This document shows positions 44,937 through 53,479 of a DNA stretch of 64,000 nt, one piece after another. This stretch comes from Lactiplantibacillus xiangfangensis (GTDB lineage: Bacteria > Bacillota > Bacilli > Lactobacillales > Lactobacillaceae). Position 1 is the stretch's first letter; each line of letters begins with the position of its first letter. The stretch lies in contig NZ_JQCL01000103.1 in the NCBI RefSeq assembly GCF_001438845.1, positions 225,379 through 289,378 of the forward strand, in the 5' to 3' direction. The position numbers were made by a program, and so were the translations under genes. Below the pieces are notes generated by a model. The model saw nothing but the letters and a program-made list of their open reading frames with translations. It did no database searches and was not told where the DNA came from.

Positions 44937-45303
44937 CTTGATTTCCCCTTTGCTGGACGTACCGCTGAACACTGGTGATAATCTCATCATCGCTCAAATT
45001 TAAAGCGTGTAATTCGTGATAAACCGTTGCGAGTTGCTCTTGCACCAATTGTTGCTTCAACGTCGCTATTTTTGGTTGGTCTTCGGTCACAAAGTTGCCG
45101 CGACCCCGCTGTGAAACTAAAAAGCCTTCCGCAATCATCGTACCAAGCGCGCGTTGGACCGTATTCACGTTCACAGTAAGGTCTAGCGCTAACTGCCGCA
45201 CTGCGGGGAGCTGCTCACCCGGCTTTAACTTGCCCGTCACCATTTCATGGTAGATAACTTGCTTAATCTGTAAATAAATTGGGACTTTATCGTCAAATTC
45301 CAC
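44914..45303 (-). CDS. GntR-family transcriptional regulator, YtrA subfamily
   Basis: A 129-residue short regulator: winged helix with IYLQIKQVIYHEMVTGKLKPG, QLPAVRQLALDLTVNVNTVQRAL and GFLVSQRGRGNFV, and only a short dimerisation helix pair afterwards, which defines the YtrA subfamily. GTG start 9 bases after GGGAGG. First gene of an operon with ABC ATPase and permease, which it presumably represses along with itself through the AGTGTT-N20-AACACT inverted repeat upstream. Confidence 0.93.
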   Translation of the reverse strand: MEFDDKVPIYLQIKQVIYHEMVTGKLKPGEQLPAVRQLALDLTVNVNTVQRALGTMIAEGFLVSQRGRGNFVTEDQPKIATLKQQLVQEQLATVYHELHALNLSDDEIITSVQRYVQQRGNQDDSHLND

Positions 45304-45319
45304 TGACTTACGCCTCCCT

Positions 45320-45351
45320 AGTGTTCTATTTAACTATTACAATATAACACT
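45320..45351. promoter_or_regulatory. Inverted repeat at the GntR operon promoter
   Basis: AGTGTT (45320-45325) and AACACT (45346-45351) are separated by 20 bases, between the putative -35 (TTGACC on the minus strand) and the ribosome site of the gntR-type gene. Good candidate operator. Confidence 0.55.
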
Positions 45352-45385
45352 GGGTCAATTTTTGTGCAACCAAAAAGTCATTAGC

Positions 45386-45440
45386 TTCCCTGACAGCGCT
45401 TTCATTTTCAACTTGATTGTTTCCCCGACAGCGCTATACT
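45386..45440 (+). promoter_or_regulatory. Promoter with 15-bp direct repeats before the immunity-like gene
   Basis: TTCCCTGACAGCGCT (45386-45400) and TTCCCCGACAGCGCT (45421-45435) are direct repeats 35 bases apart. The second overlaps the spacer of a TTGATT (45413-45418) / TATACT (45435-45440) promoter. The first also overlaps a one-mismatch cre (TGACAGCGCTTTCA, 45391-45404). Confidence 0.6.
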
Positions 45441-45460
45441 TGGATTAAGGGGATGAGCAC

Positions 45461-45745
45461 ATGCTTAAAAATGAAAATGCGATTACTTTGACCACTGCGA
45501 TTGACGTTGCTTACAACGATCCCGCAGTCCAAGCAGTCCCAGAATTGGTTCAGCTATTATTAAAAGCAGCTCAAGCTCTCGACTGTGTGGCTGATCACCA
45601 CCAAGTCGCTAGTCAACTCAATCACGACTTAGCCACTTGGGGACGCGCCCACACCAGCGGTCCCGCAGCTTTAGATGCGCTCTACTTGGCAACGCTCAAG
45701 GATAGTACCGGATTGGCCTATCAAATGCCTTACCAACAAGCGTAA
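45461..45745 (+). CDS. Bacteriocin-immunity-like small helical protein
   Basis: A 94-residue cytoplasmic, all-helical protein resembling class IIa bacteriocin immunity proteins (EntA_Immun family) in length and helix pattern (VPELVQLLLKAAQALD, LNHDLATWGRAH, ALDALYLATLKD). Such proteins bind the mannose PTS receptor and protect against pediocin-like peptides. GGGGA lies 7 bases before the ATG. No bacteriocin precursor with a double-glycine leader is seen nearby, so it would be an orphan. Family assignment is moderate. Confidence 0.65.
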   Translation: MLKNENAITLTTAIDVAYNDPAVQAVPELVQLLLKAAQALDCVADHHQVASQLNHDLATWGRAHTSGPAALDALYLATLKDSTGLAYQMPYQQA

Positions 45746-45756
45746 TCATGATTGGC

Positions 45757-45802
45757 CTAAAAGGGTTCGGTCCACTGATATCAGTGAGCCGAACCCTTTT
45801 AG
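45757..45802. terminator. Bidirectional terminator between immunity-like and hydrolase genes
   Basis: CTAAAAGGGTTCGG pairs with CCGAACCCTTTTAG; the apex contains the palindrome CACTGATATCAGTG. It sits between convergent genes. Confidence 0.87.
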
Positions 45803-46726
45803 TTAATTCACGTATTGGGCTAAAAAGCTAGCCACGTGTTGTTTATAGTTTTGATAATTTTGGGTAATCGCCGTTGTGTGCCCAGCGCCTTTAACGAGCC
45901 ACAGTTGCTTAGGCTGGTGCGCATTTTGATACAACGTTTTACCCATACGGGGCGGCACAAAATCGTCCTTGGTTCCACTAATAATCATAATCGGCAACCG
46001 GTTCTTTTTGATTGCAGCGACCGCGTCAGCTTCTCTGAAGTTATAACCCGCGCGCAACTGGGTAACCATACTCGTCACGTCAACCAATGGGAAGGCCGGC
46101 AGATGATACATTTGCTTAGCTTGATAGCTGATGATGTCCTGCGCACTGGTAAAGGGACTGTCAACCACGTACGCCTTAATTTGTGGAACCTGGCGCTCAC
46201 CACTTGCCATGGTCATCCCGGCTGCCCCCATACTGATGCCACTCATCACGATCTGCGTCGTCCGCGTGCGCTTAACGACCGTCTTAGCCCACTGCAAATC
46301 ATCGCGTCGTTCCAACCAGCCGTAACCCACGGCCTGACCCTGACTATCACCGGACGCCCGGGAATCAGGAACCAGCACATTGTAGCCCAGCTCGTGATAC
46401 ATCCCCGCCCAGGCGCCCATTAAAGATTTATTTCCCGCAAAGCCGTGAGCCAGAACGACCGTTTTTCGCGCATCTTTATTGGGAACGTACCAAGCAACTA
46501 ACTTCAAATGGTCTGGCGTTTCAATTTTCCAAGTTTGTTTTTTTACGTGTAAGTACCAATATTTTTCTCGGTAGACCGCGCTCTTTTTCGATAACCGCGT
46601 GCTCTGAGTAATGAATCCTTTGTCACCGCGGGCAATTGCCACGTGGTAAAAATAACTGCCGGCACCAATCAGGCCACCACCAACGATAACGATGATAACG
46701 CCTAACGTTATCCACAACTTTTTCAC
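45803..46726 (-). CDS. Membrane-anchored alpha/beta hydrolase
   Basis: A 307-residue serine hydrolase with an N-terminal anchor (about residues 5-28) and an external catalytic domain: VVLAHGFAGNKSLMGAW (oxyanion loop), the nucleophile in MSGISMGAAGMTMAS near residue 170, the acid in IISGTKDDFVPP near 250 and the histidine in VKGAGHTTAI near 280. GTG start 5 bases after GGGGGAG. Resembles cell-surface hydrolases of lactobacilli (BEM46/YqkD-like). Substrate unknown. Confidence 0.88.
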   Translation of the reverse strand: MKKLWITLGVIIVIVGGGLIGAGSYFYHVAIARGDKGFITQSTRLSKKSAVYREKYWYLHVKKQTWKIETPDHLKLVAWYVPNKDARKTVVLAHGFAGNKSLMGAWAGMYHELGYNVLVPDSRASGDSQGQAVGYGWLERRDDLQWAKTVVKRTRTTQIVMSGISMGAAGMTMASGERQVPQIKAYVVDSPFTSAQDIISYQAKQMYHLPAFPLVDVTSMVTQLRAGYNFREADAVAAIKKNRLPIMIISGTKDDFVPPRMGKTLYQNAHQPKQLWLVKGAGHTTAITQNYQNYKQHVASFLAQYVN

Positions 46727-46858
46727 TTGCGCTCCCCCACTTTCATCCTTAAATGAAGATTCACGAATTTACAGCGTGATATTCGATGAATTTTCGCCAC
46801 ACCCATAATAATAACGTTTATAATTGAAGATAACTAGACCAGATTGGGAGGCCCAAAA

Positions 46859-48661
46859 ATGCATTATTCAGAAACTTGGGATTTAGACCGAATTTTTCCG
46901 GGTGGTATCAGCTCGCCGAAGCTTCAAGCGAAAATCACAAAGATTACGCAACAACTCGCTGAAGCCAGAACCGCGCTGACTAATTGGCGCACTGACGCTG
47001 ACACACCCGACAACGACTGGTTCGTTCTCATTGTTAACGACTTACAAAAGATTCAGGCTGGTCTTGCCCAGTGCGAAGTTTTCGTTGTTGCGGTCCAATC
47101 CGCTGACGCCAAAAACACTCAGGCTGGGACCATCTTGAACCAACTCTATCAACTTGATAATCAGTTAGATAACCTGCTGAATCGGTTCAAAAAGGGCTTG
47201 GTTAATCTTGATGACTCAACGTTTAAAACCATTTTAACGCAGCCAGCATTAAAAACCGTTGCCTTCAACCTGACTGAGATGCGCGAGCAGGGACGCGATC
47301 TTTTAGCCGATTCAACTGAAGCATTGATCAATAACTTATCCTTAGACGGTTTTCAGGCGTGGAGTGACCATTACGACACCCTTGTTAACCAGCTCAAAAT
47401 CAACTATACCGACGAACACGGACAGACCCATCAATTATCTGCCGGTCAAGCCCAAAACATGCTAGCAGCGGCGATGCCTAATGCGCAACGCGCGCAGTTA
47501 ATGCAAAATTGGGAAGCCACCTGGCAAGCAAACGCCGCCCCCTTCGCCGATACCTTGAACCACTTAGCTGGCTTCCGCCTGACTAACTATCAAGCACACG
47601 GCCTGACCAACTTTTTGCAAAAGCCGCTAGAACTTAACCGAATGAGCCAAGCAACCCTTGACGCGATGTATCAGGTCGTGGCTGAGGATAAGGGCTTGTT
47701 GCTTCACTACCTCCAACGTAAAGCCGCGTTGTTAGGTAAATCACAGCTCGATTGGCAAGACGTGGAAGCCCCGCTCGACTTAGGCGGCCAACCTACTAGT
47801 CAAACTTACGACCAAGCCGCTGACTTCGTGATTACAAACTTCCAGAAGTTCAGTCCTAAAATGGCGCACCTCGCCAAGTACGCCCTCGAGCACCGCTGGG
47901 TTGAGGCTGAGAATCGCCCTAACAAGCGTCCCGGCGGCTACATGGATAACTTACCGGAGACTCAAGAATCACGCATCTTTATGACCTTCACGGGGTCACC
48001 AAACGACACCGCAACGTTGGCCCACGAACTAGGACACGCCTTTCACGCCGACGTTATCAAAGACTTGCCACTCTGGCGGCAGGATTACGCGATGAACGTC
48101 GCCGAAACCGCATCGACTTTTTCAGAGTTAATCGTGGCGGATGCCAGTGTCAAAGCAGCCTGCGACCCCAAAACTAAGCTACAACTATTGGATACTAAAA
48201 TTCAGAATCCATTAGCCATGTTCTTAGATATTCGGGCGCGCTTCCTCTTTGAGACCCGCTTTTACGACGCGCGCAAACGGGGAATCGTCACCCCTGACGA
48301 GTTATCCACGCTGATGCTTGACGCACAAAAGGAAGCCTACGGGAACGCCTTAACCACTTACCACCCAATGTTTTGGGCTAGCAAGTTGCATTTCTACCTT
48401 TCAGACGTTCCGTTCTACAACTTCCCGTACACGTTTGGTTATTTATTTAGCCTCGGCATCTACGCCCAAGCCAAGCAGCAACCCGACTTTGAGGACCGCT
48501 ACATTGCGCTACTTCGCGATACTGCCAACATGACCACCGAAGAACTCGCACAAAAACACCTCGGGGTTGATTTGACCAAGCCAGCCTTTTGGCAAGCGGG
48601 GGTTGCGCTAATCAAACGCGATATCGATGAATTTATGGCGTTATCCGCGCCACTACTATAA
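46859..48661 (+). CDS. pepF: Oligoendopeptidase F family metallopeptidase (M3)
   Basis: Degrades oligopeptides of about 7-17 residues in the cytoplasm. The 600-residue protein ends with the M3 catalytic domain; the zinc motif is LAHELGHAFHAD near residue 390 with the downstream glutamate in MNVAETASTFSE. Length matches PepF. The ATG at 46859 has GGGAGG 7 bases upstream; a TTG 15 bases earlier overlaps that site. An XRE regulator begins 17 bases after its stop and a methyltransferase follows, so the three may be co-transcribed. Confidence 0.92.
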   Translation: MHYSETWDLDRIFPGGISSPKLQAKITKITQQLAEARTALTNWRTDADTPDNDWFVLIVNDLQKIQAGLAQCEVFVVAVQSADAKNTQAGTILNQLYQLDNQLDNLLNRFKKGLVNLDDSTFKTILTQPALKTVAFNLTEMREQGRDLLADSTEALINNLSLDGFQAWSDHYDTLVNQLKINYTDEHGQTHQLSAGQAQNMLAAAMPNAQRAQLMQNWEATWQANAAPFADTLNHLAGFRLTNYQAHGLTNFLQKPLELNRMSQATLDAMYQVVAEDKGLLLHYLQRKAALLGKSQLDWQDVEAPLDLGGQPTSQTYDQAADFVITNFQKFSPKMAHLAKYALEHRWVEAENRPNKRPGGYMDNLPETQESRIFMTFTGSPNDTATLAHELGHAFHADVIKDLPLWRQDYAMNVAETASTFSELIVADASVKAACDPKTKLQLLDTKIQNPLAMFLDIRARFLFETRFYDARKRGIVTPDELSTLMLDAQKEAYGNALTTYHPMFWASKLHFYLSDVPFYNFPYTFGYLFSLGIYAQAKQQPDFEDRYIALLRDTANMTTEELAQKHLGVDLTKPAFWQAGVALIKRDIDEFMALSAPLL

Positions 48662-48678
48662 GAAATGGAAGTGATCAC

Positions 48679-49095
48679 ATGTTTCCTGAACGTTTAAGAG
48701 CCCTCCGACGGGGACAAAAAATGACGCTGGCCGAATTGGCCACCGCCTTAAATGACCAACCCGACGCCGACATTACGACCCGTCAAAATACGGCGGCCCA
48801 AATCGGAAACTGGGAACGTAATTTGCGAACCCCTTCCTACTTGGAAGTACGCAAGTTAGCTGAGTATTTTAACGTCACAACGGACTACCTGTCTGGTCGC
48901 GCCGACCAAGAAGAATACGATCTCGGTCGCATCTTTCTCTCCGGTAAGCCACTGACCTTTAACGCTGAAAAGCTCAGCAGTGAAGACCGATACGAACTGT
49001 TTCAATTGATGAACGGTTACCTTCACGGTCGCCAACAGCGTCCAGCACCCGATACGACCGGGCAAGAAGAACTGGACCTTCACTTTGATGATTAG
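48679..49095 (+). CDS. XRE-family transcriptional regulator
   Basis: A 138-residue DNA-binding protein with an N-terminal HTH_3 domain (RLRALRRGQKMTLAELATALN...AAQIGNWERNLRTPSYLEVRKLAEYFNVTTDYLSGR). The C-terminal third is acidic and uncharacterised. GGAAG lies 7 bases before the ATG. Tightly spaced between pepF (17 bases) and a methyltransferase (8 bases). Confidence 0.9.
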   Translation: MFPERLRALRRGQKMTLAELATALNDQPDADITTRQNTAAQIGNWERNLRTPSYLEVRKLAEYFNVTTDYLSGRADQEEYDLGRIFLSGKPLTFNAEKLSSEDRYELFQLMNGYLHGRQQRPAPDTTGQEELDLHFDD

Positions 49096-49103
49096 GAGTC
49101 TTT

Positions 49104-49955
49104 ATGAATCCCAAAAAACTAAAACAATTAAAAAAGCGGGCTAAGCAGCAAGCCACCCCGCCTTACATTGAACAGATGCAACGTTACCGAACACTTTTCA
49201 AAGATGACCCCAAGATTTTAGTCATGATCAATAACGTTTTGGAAAGCGACCGGCTGTTAGCGGCCGGGCTTCCCCCGCAACAATTACCCGTCCTACAAGT
49301 CCCTGACCACTTCCAGGACGAACTCTTTGCGCGGATCAATCAGAGTTTCGCCATTGGGGACCCTGCCGGTGACGCCGAATGGGAACGCCTTTCCGACGCC
49401 CTTCCAAAAGTGGATAAGTTACTGCGCGACTTTCGGGATTACGTTGAGGATAAGTACGGCATGTGGGCCTACATCAGTGCCCCGTTCCTAAAGGATCTCG
49501 CTGACTTTGTCGGGGACGCCCCCGTTTTGGAAGTCATGGCTGGTAACGGCTACGTTTCCAAAGGGCTACGCCGGTTACATCCTTCACAGACCATCTACAC
49601 GACAGATTCTAAGGCTTGGACCCACGAAGCGAATAATCAGACCGGCCGTCAGCCTGTGACCGCTATCGAACCGTTAGATGCCATCAGTGCCTTCAAGAAA
49701 TACGCCGACCAAGTCAAATACATCATTATGGCGTGGTCACCGGATAAATTGACCATCGACTGGGAGTTACTACAAGCGATTCGTGCCAGTGGGACGAACA
49801 TCACGTTGATTTGCATCGGTGAAAAGTACGGGGCCACGGGTTCCAAACAATTTTGGAATCACGCGGACTATCAGTCCGGCGAAGCCGTCGAGCAGCTTAA
49901 CCGCCACTACCGGCCATTCGACCTGATTCACGACCAGGTGTATCTTATTCACTAG
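49104..49955 (+). CDS. SAM-dependent methyltransferase-like protein
   Basis: A 283-residue soluble protein. The C-terminal half is a Rossmann methyltransferase: motif I is VLEVMAGNGYVSKGLR near residue 143, the acidic strand end is YTTDSKAW, and motif IV region is YIIMAWSPD near 215. The N-terminal 110 residues are helical, start with a Lys-rich segment (KKLKQLKKRAKQQ) and match nothing I know. AGGAG lies 5 bases before the ATG. Probably co-transcribed with the XRE regulator. Substrate unknown. Confidence 0.82.
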   Translation: MNPKKLKQLKKRAKQQATPPYIEQMQRYRTLFKDDPKILVMINNVLESDRLLAAGLPPQQLPVLQVPDHFQDELFARINQSFAIGDPAGDAEWERLSDALPKVDKLLRDFRDYVEDKYGMWAYISAPFLKDLADFVGDAPVLEVMAGNGYVSKGLRRLHPSQTIYTTDSKAWTHEANNQTGRQPVTAIEPLDAISAFKKYADQVKYIIMAWSPDKLTIDWELLQAIRASGTNITLICIGEKYGATGSKQFWNHADYQSGEAVEQLNRHYRPFDLIHDQVYLIH

Positions 49956-49965
49956 TTAATGGAAC

Positions 49966-50149
49966 GAGAGTGGGACAAAAGACGGGTTGCTACCGAGCAT
50001 AGCCTAGAAATACGAATGATTGTGCATTTTCAATCGTTCGTATTTCGTAGCTAAGCGGAGGAAGCAGTCTTTTATCGCACGTTTCGTGCTATAAATATTC
50101 GGAGATGCAAAAACGAGTTTGGGTTTTGTCCCAAACTCGTTTTTGCATC
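49966..50149 (+). repeat. Structured terminator-associated element, copy A
   Basis: Starts GAGAGTGGGACAAAAGAC. Outer stem AAAAGAC (49977-49983)/GTCTTTT (50067-50073), inner 15-bp stem AAATACGAATGATTG (50008-50022)/(50031-50045), then CACGTTTCG and a 20-bp perfect terminator stem (50103-50149). Architecture matches copy B at 50.77 kb although inner stems differ completely in sequence. It fills the gap between two convergent genes. Confidence 0.75.
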
Positions 50150-50154
50150 CTAAG

Positions 50155-50670
50155 TTATAACGTTTTAATGACCCGGGCAGGAACCCCCGCTACAACGGTA
50201 TTAGCTGCCACAGATTTGGTCACCACGGCGCCGGCACCCACGATAGCATTCTCACCAATGGTCACCCCCGGCAAAATCAAGGCCTTGGCACCGATCCAGG
50301 CACGTTTTCCTACCTGAATGGGTTTCAAGTCCAAATCATGGCGATGCTCTGGATCAAATTGATGATTGACCGTAATCAAGCTGGCGCCGGGACCAATCAA
50401 AACATCGTCGGCTAGCGTGATGCCACCCAAATCGGTAAACATCACGTTATTGCTAACGTAGACCCGTTTTCCCATCTTGATATTGGCACCGAAGTCGGTG
50501 TAAAACGGTAGCCGAATTTCGACCGACTCATCTAACGATTGCCCCGTAATCTCACTCACCAGTGCCCGCGTTTCCGCGACATCGTGTGGCTGGTCATTGA
50601 GTTCCTGAACGAGCCGTTGATTACGTATTGACCGCTGATGCCGCTGCACATCTATTTGTGGTGCAAACAT
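50155..50670 (-). CDS. Hexapeptide-repeat O-acetyltransferase (maltose/galactoside acetyltransferase type)
   Basis: A 171-residue acetyl-CoA-dependent acetyltransferase with a left-handed beta-helix (about residues 60-165): hexads such as [36 protein letters not shown], and the catalytic-type histidine in TVNHQFDP. C-terminal GVPARVI is typical. AGGGGA lies 9 bases before the ATG. It is flanked on both sides by copies of the structured element. Acceptor is probably a sugar or other small hydroxyl compound. Confidence 0.9.
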   Translation of the reverse strand: MFAPQIDVQRHQRSIRNQRLVQELNDQPHDVAETRALVSEITGQSLDESVEIRLPFYTDFGANIKMGKRVYVSNNVMFTDLGGITLADDVLIGPGASLITVNHQFDPEHRHDLDLKPIQVGKRAWIGAKALILPGVTIGENAIVGAGAVVTKSVAANTVVAGVPARVIKTL

Positions 50671-50771
50671 GTTTGTCCATCCCCTATAAGTTTTGAATTC
50701 AGTATAAGGGGCACCCGTAACAATGTAAAATGCCTATCTTTCATAGGACTCGATAGCTTTTTAGCATAAAA

Positions 50772-50955
50772 AGAGTGGGCCAAAAGGCGGTTAGCTTGCG
50801 AGCATTAACGTGAAATCAGCGATTATTCCTGGGTTGGGAATAGCCGCTGATTTCGGGTTAAGCGGAACAAACTGCCCTTTGACCCACGTTTCGACCATAA
50901 CAATAGGAAAAGCCAACCAGAAATTTTCTGATTAGCTTTTTGAATTTGGTCCCTA
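50772..50955 (+). repeat. Structured terminator-associated element, copy B
   Basis: Starts AGAGTGGGCCAAAAGGCGG. Outer stem AAAGGCGGTT/AACTGCCCTTT (50870-50880), inner stem GAAATCAGCG (50812-50821)/CGCTGATTTC (50845-50854), then CCCACGTTTCGACC, AATAGGAAAAG and a CAGAAATTTTCTG-tipped terminator. It lies in the 320-base gap between the acetyltransferase start and the hydrolase stop; on the minus strand its hairpin would terminate the hydrolase transcript. Confidence 0.75.
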
Positions 50956-50992
50956 ACGCTTCCCTTATTAAAAGAATCTTTTTAATATCGAC

Positions 50993-51778
50993 TTAATCCA
51001 ACAAATGCGTCGCCAAAAAGTCAACGGCCGCTTCATGCATCCGGTGAGGCACGTGATGCACCCCACCATCCGCACGTTTAAAGACGGTCTGTGCTAAGGC
51101 GGCGTCATCTTGATACCGTTCTTGAAAGTCAGCCACATACTTGTATGGCACCATCTGATCCGCCGTCCCGTTAAAGAAAAACATCGGGCGACCATTCAAC
51201 CGGTCCACGTGCTGTGACAAGTCAAATTGACCAATCTGATCATACGTTTTCGTTAACAGATCCGCTGGTAATTGGGCTTTTAACTCGGCCGGAATCTGTG
51301 CCACTTGGTCCTTCGCAAAAGCAACTGGTTCTGGTGACCCAATTAGGGAAACGCCAGCAACAACGTTGGCCTGAGTCGCCATGATACCAGCAGCGGTAAT
51401 GCCACCCATGGACGTTCCCATAACGCCGACCTTTTCAGGATCGGTAATGCCCGCGCTCACCAGTGCATCGACCAATTTGGGAAACTCCGCGACTGAATGG
51501 CCAACAATCGACCAAAAATGTTCTGGGTGTCGATCTAAATCAACCCCTTCGTTACGACTGCCGTGCAGGTACGCCGTGGGCAAAATCACGCGAAAGCCGC
51601 GCCGCACCAAATCATAGCTTGCGACCAATTCAGATGACGTCTGCGTTGTCCACCCGTGATAGTCAATAACGGTTGGTAGCTTAGTTTGGGCCTGACTAGC
51701 CGCAAACACGTGTAATACCGGTAAATCCGCAATTTTCGTGGTCCGAACGATCACGTCTTCAAATACATTGGTTGTCAT
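50993..51778 (-). CDS. Alpha/beta hydrolase (YtmA/prolyl-oligopeptidase-like)
   Basis: A 261-residue cytoplasmic serine hydrolase: VIDYHGWTTQ near residue 38 (oxyanion), nucleophile in VGVMGTSMGGITAAG near 118, acid in FFNGTADQMVPY near 205 and the histidine in GGVHHVPHRMHE near 243. The ATG at 51778 is preferred for its canonical N-terminus, though the ribosome site (GGAAATGG) is weak and an in-frame TTG/ATG lies upstream. Substrate unknown. Confidence 0.87.
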   Translation of the reverse strand: MTTNVFEDVIVRTTKIADLPVLHVFAASQAQTKLPTVIDYHGWTTQTSSELVASYDLVRRGFRVILPTAYLHGSRNEGVDLDRHPEHFWSIVGHSVAEFPKLVDALVSAGITDPEKVGVMGTSMGGITAAGIMATQANVVAGVSLIGSPEPVAFAKDQVAQIPAELKAQLPADLLTKTYDQIGQFDLSQHVDRLNGRPMFFFNGTADQMVPYKYVADFQERYQDDAALAQTVFKRADGGVHHVPHRMHEAAVDFLATHLLD

Positions 51779-51841
51779 GTTTATCACCATTTCCAAGATT
51801 AATAGTTCATATTCTAGCAGAGAACGACTTGCAAACCAATC

Positions 51842-51883
51842 AAAAAACGTTAATTACCGGTTCTCTTCCCGATAATTAACGCT
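51842..51883 (-). terminator. Terminator of the thioredoxin-like gene
   Basis: On the minus strand GCGTTAATTATCGG and CCGGTAATTAACG enclose an 8-base loop followed by six T. Confidence 0.83.
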
Positions 51884-51893
51884 TTGTTAAACC

Positions 51894-52214
51894 TTACTTT
51901 TCTAAGGTATCTAAGAAATCTTCAACTTGTTTCTGGGTCTTACGGAACTTGTCAACGTAACGACCAGTTTCTTGACCATCTTCAATACCGACAAAACTAG
52001 GAATCCCCATGACACCCATATCTTGTGCGATTTCAATATTCGCATCGCGGTCAACCGTGATCCAATCATATTGATCATATTTAGCTTCGATTTGAGGCAT
52101 CACTGGCTTGATAAAGGCGCAATCCGGGCACCAATCCGCCGTGAAAAATAACATGTGTTTGCCAGTTTTAATGCGTTCGCGGATTTCCGCGTCACTTAAA
52201 GTTGCTGTTGCCAT
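51894..52214 (-). CDS. Thioredoxin-like protein
   Basis: A 106-residue thioredoxin-fold protein with the redox motif WCPDC (TADWCPDCAFIKPV) near residue 28 and the cis-proline loop MGIPSFVG near 75. WCPDC differs from the WCGPC of housekeeping thioredoxin and is typical of a distinct Firmicutes group. GGAGG lies 7 bases before the ATG. Monocistronic. Confidence 0.92.
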   Translation of the reverse strand: MATATLSDAEIRERIKTGKHMLFFTADWCPDCAFIKPVMPQIEAKYDQYDWITVDRDANIEIAQDMGVMGIPSFVGIEDGQETGRYVDKFRKTQKQVEDFLDTLEK

Positions 52215-52282
52215 TTCAATGCCTCCAATTTAATTATTAATCATAGTTTAACACATACTAAAAGTAAGTAAAGCGTTTTGGC

Positions 52283-53404
52283 TTACTTTTGTGCTTTTTC
52301 AAGCGCCTGCTGTAAATCGGCTTGAAGGTCCACCACGTTTTCAATCCCGACTGACAGCCGTAACAAGTTCGCCGTAATCCCCTTAGCCGCTCGTTGTTCT
52401 GGGCTTAGATCCGCGTGCGTCTGAACCGCTGGCACTGTGACCAAGCTCTCGACACCACCTAAACTTTCAGCAAATGAGACGACCTTTAATGCCTGCAAAA
52501 ACTGGTCAACATCGGTCCCCGTAGCTAAGTAGAAACTGATCATACCACCCCGCCCAGGATACAAGACCCGTTCAACGTACTGATTTGCCGTTAAAAATTT
52601 GACTAGTGCCTGCGCGTTCGTTTCGTGTTGGTGTAAGCGCAGCGGCAACGTCTTAAGACTCCTTAATAATAACCACGCGTCAAACGGATCCAGCACGGCG
52701 CCCGTCGTAACTAGGTTGAATTCTAATTGTTTAGCGTCCGCTTGATTTTTAGCGACCACCGCGCCAGCCAAAATATCATTATGCCCAGCAAGGTACTTTG
52801 TCGCTGAATGTACTACGATATCGGCACCTAAATCGAGGGGCTTTTGAATCAGTGGCGTGTAAAAAGTGTTATCCACGATTAACTTAATGTGGTGTGCGTG
52901 AGTTGTCGCCGCGGTTTTCTTAAGATCAATGAGCTTCATTGTAGGATTGGAAGGTGTTTCTAACCAGAGTGCTACCGTATGCGCATCAATCAACGCTGCT
53001 AGTTCACTTTGGTCCTGTCCATCCCATACTGCAAACGTCAAATGGTAGTGATCATGTAATAAGTCAAAGAACCGGTAGGACCCACCGTATAAATCGTCCG
53101 AAATAATAATTTTATCCCCGCTATGAAAGAGCGTGAAGACTAGCTGAATCGCTGCCATTCCGGAAGTCAATGCGTAAGCCGCTACCCCGTGTTCCATTTG
53201 TGCTAACGTCGCTTCCAACACGCCACGTGTCGGTTGCGCTTCCCTTGGATAATCAAACCCCGTAGACTGCCCCAGTCCGGCATGCCGGTACGCAGTGGAT
53301 AAGTAAATCGGGGCAGAAATTGCGCCCGTTTTGACGTCATCCGTTCGGTTCCCGGCTTGTGCTAACAACGTTTCAATGTGCCATTTTTCATTAGAATTTG
53401 TCAT
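52283..53404 (-). CDS. Cys/Met metabolism PLP enzyme (cystathionine gamma-synthase or lyase)
   Basis: A 373-residue PLP-dependent enzyme of the trans-sulfuration family. Marks are [42 protein letters not shown] (cofactor phosphate), [14 protein letters not shown] with VDNTFYTP and the Schiff-base lysine in [17 protein letters not shown] near residue 197. The ATG at 53404 has GAGGG 8 bases upstream. A T-box leader precedes it, so expression rises on starvation for one amino acid, probably methionine. Gamma-synthase versus beta/gamma-lyase cannot be separated by eye. Confidence 0.92.
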   Translation of the reverse strand: MTNSNEKWHIETLLAQAGNRTDDVKTGAISAPIYLSTAYRHAGLGQSTGFDYPREAQPTRGVLEATLAQMEHGVAAYALTSGMAAIQLVFTLFHSGDKIIISDDLYGGSYRFFDLLHDHYHLTFAVWDGQDQSELAALIDAHTVALWLETPSNPTMKLIDLKKTAATTHAHHIKLIVDNTFYTPLIQKPLDLGADIVVHSATKYLAGHNDILAGAVVAKNQADAKQLEFNLVTTGAVLDPFDAWLLLRSLKTLPLRLHQHETNAQALVKFLTANQYVERVLYPGRGGMISFYLATGTDVDQFLQALKVVSFAESLGGVESLVTVPAVQTHADLSPEQRAAKGITANLLRLSVGIENVVDLQADLQQALEKAQK

Positions 53405-53479
53405 ATCAATCACCCTCGCTCAGTTTGCTCTTACGTTTTTTAGTTCATTAAAATCGGCTTAACCAATCCCCAGCTACAC

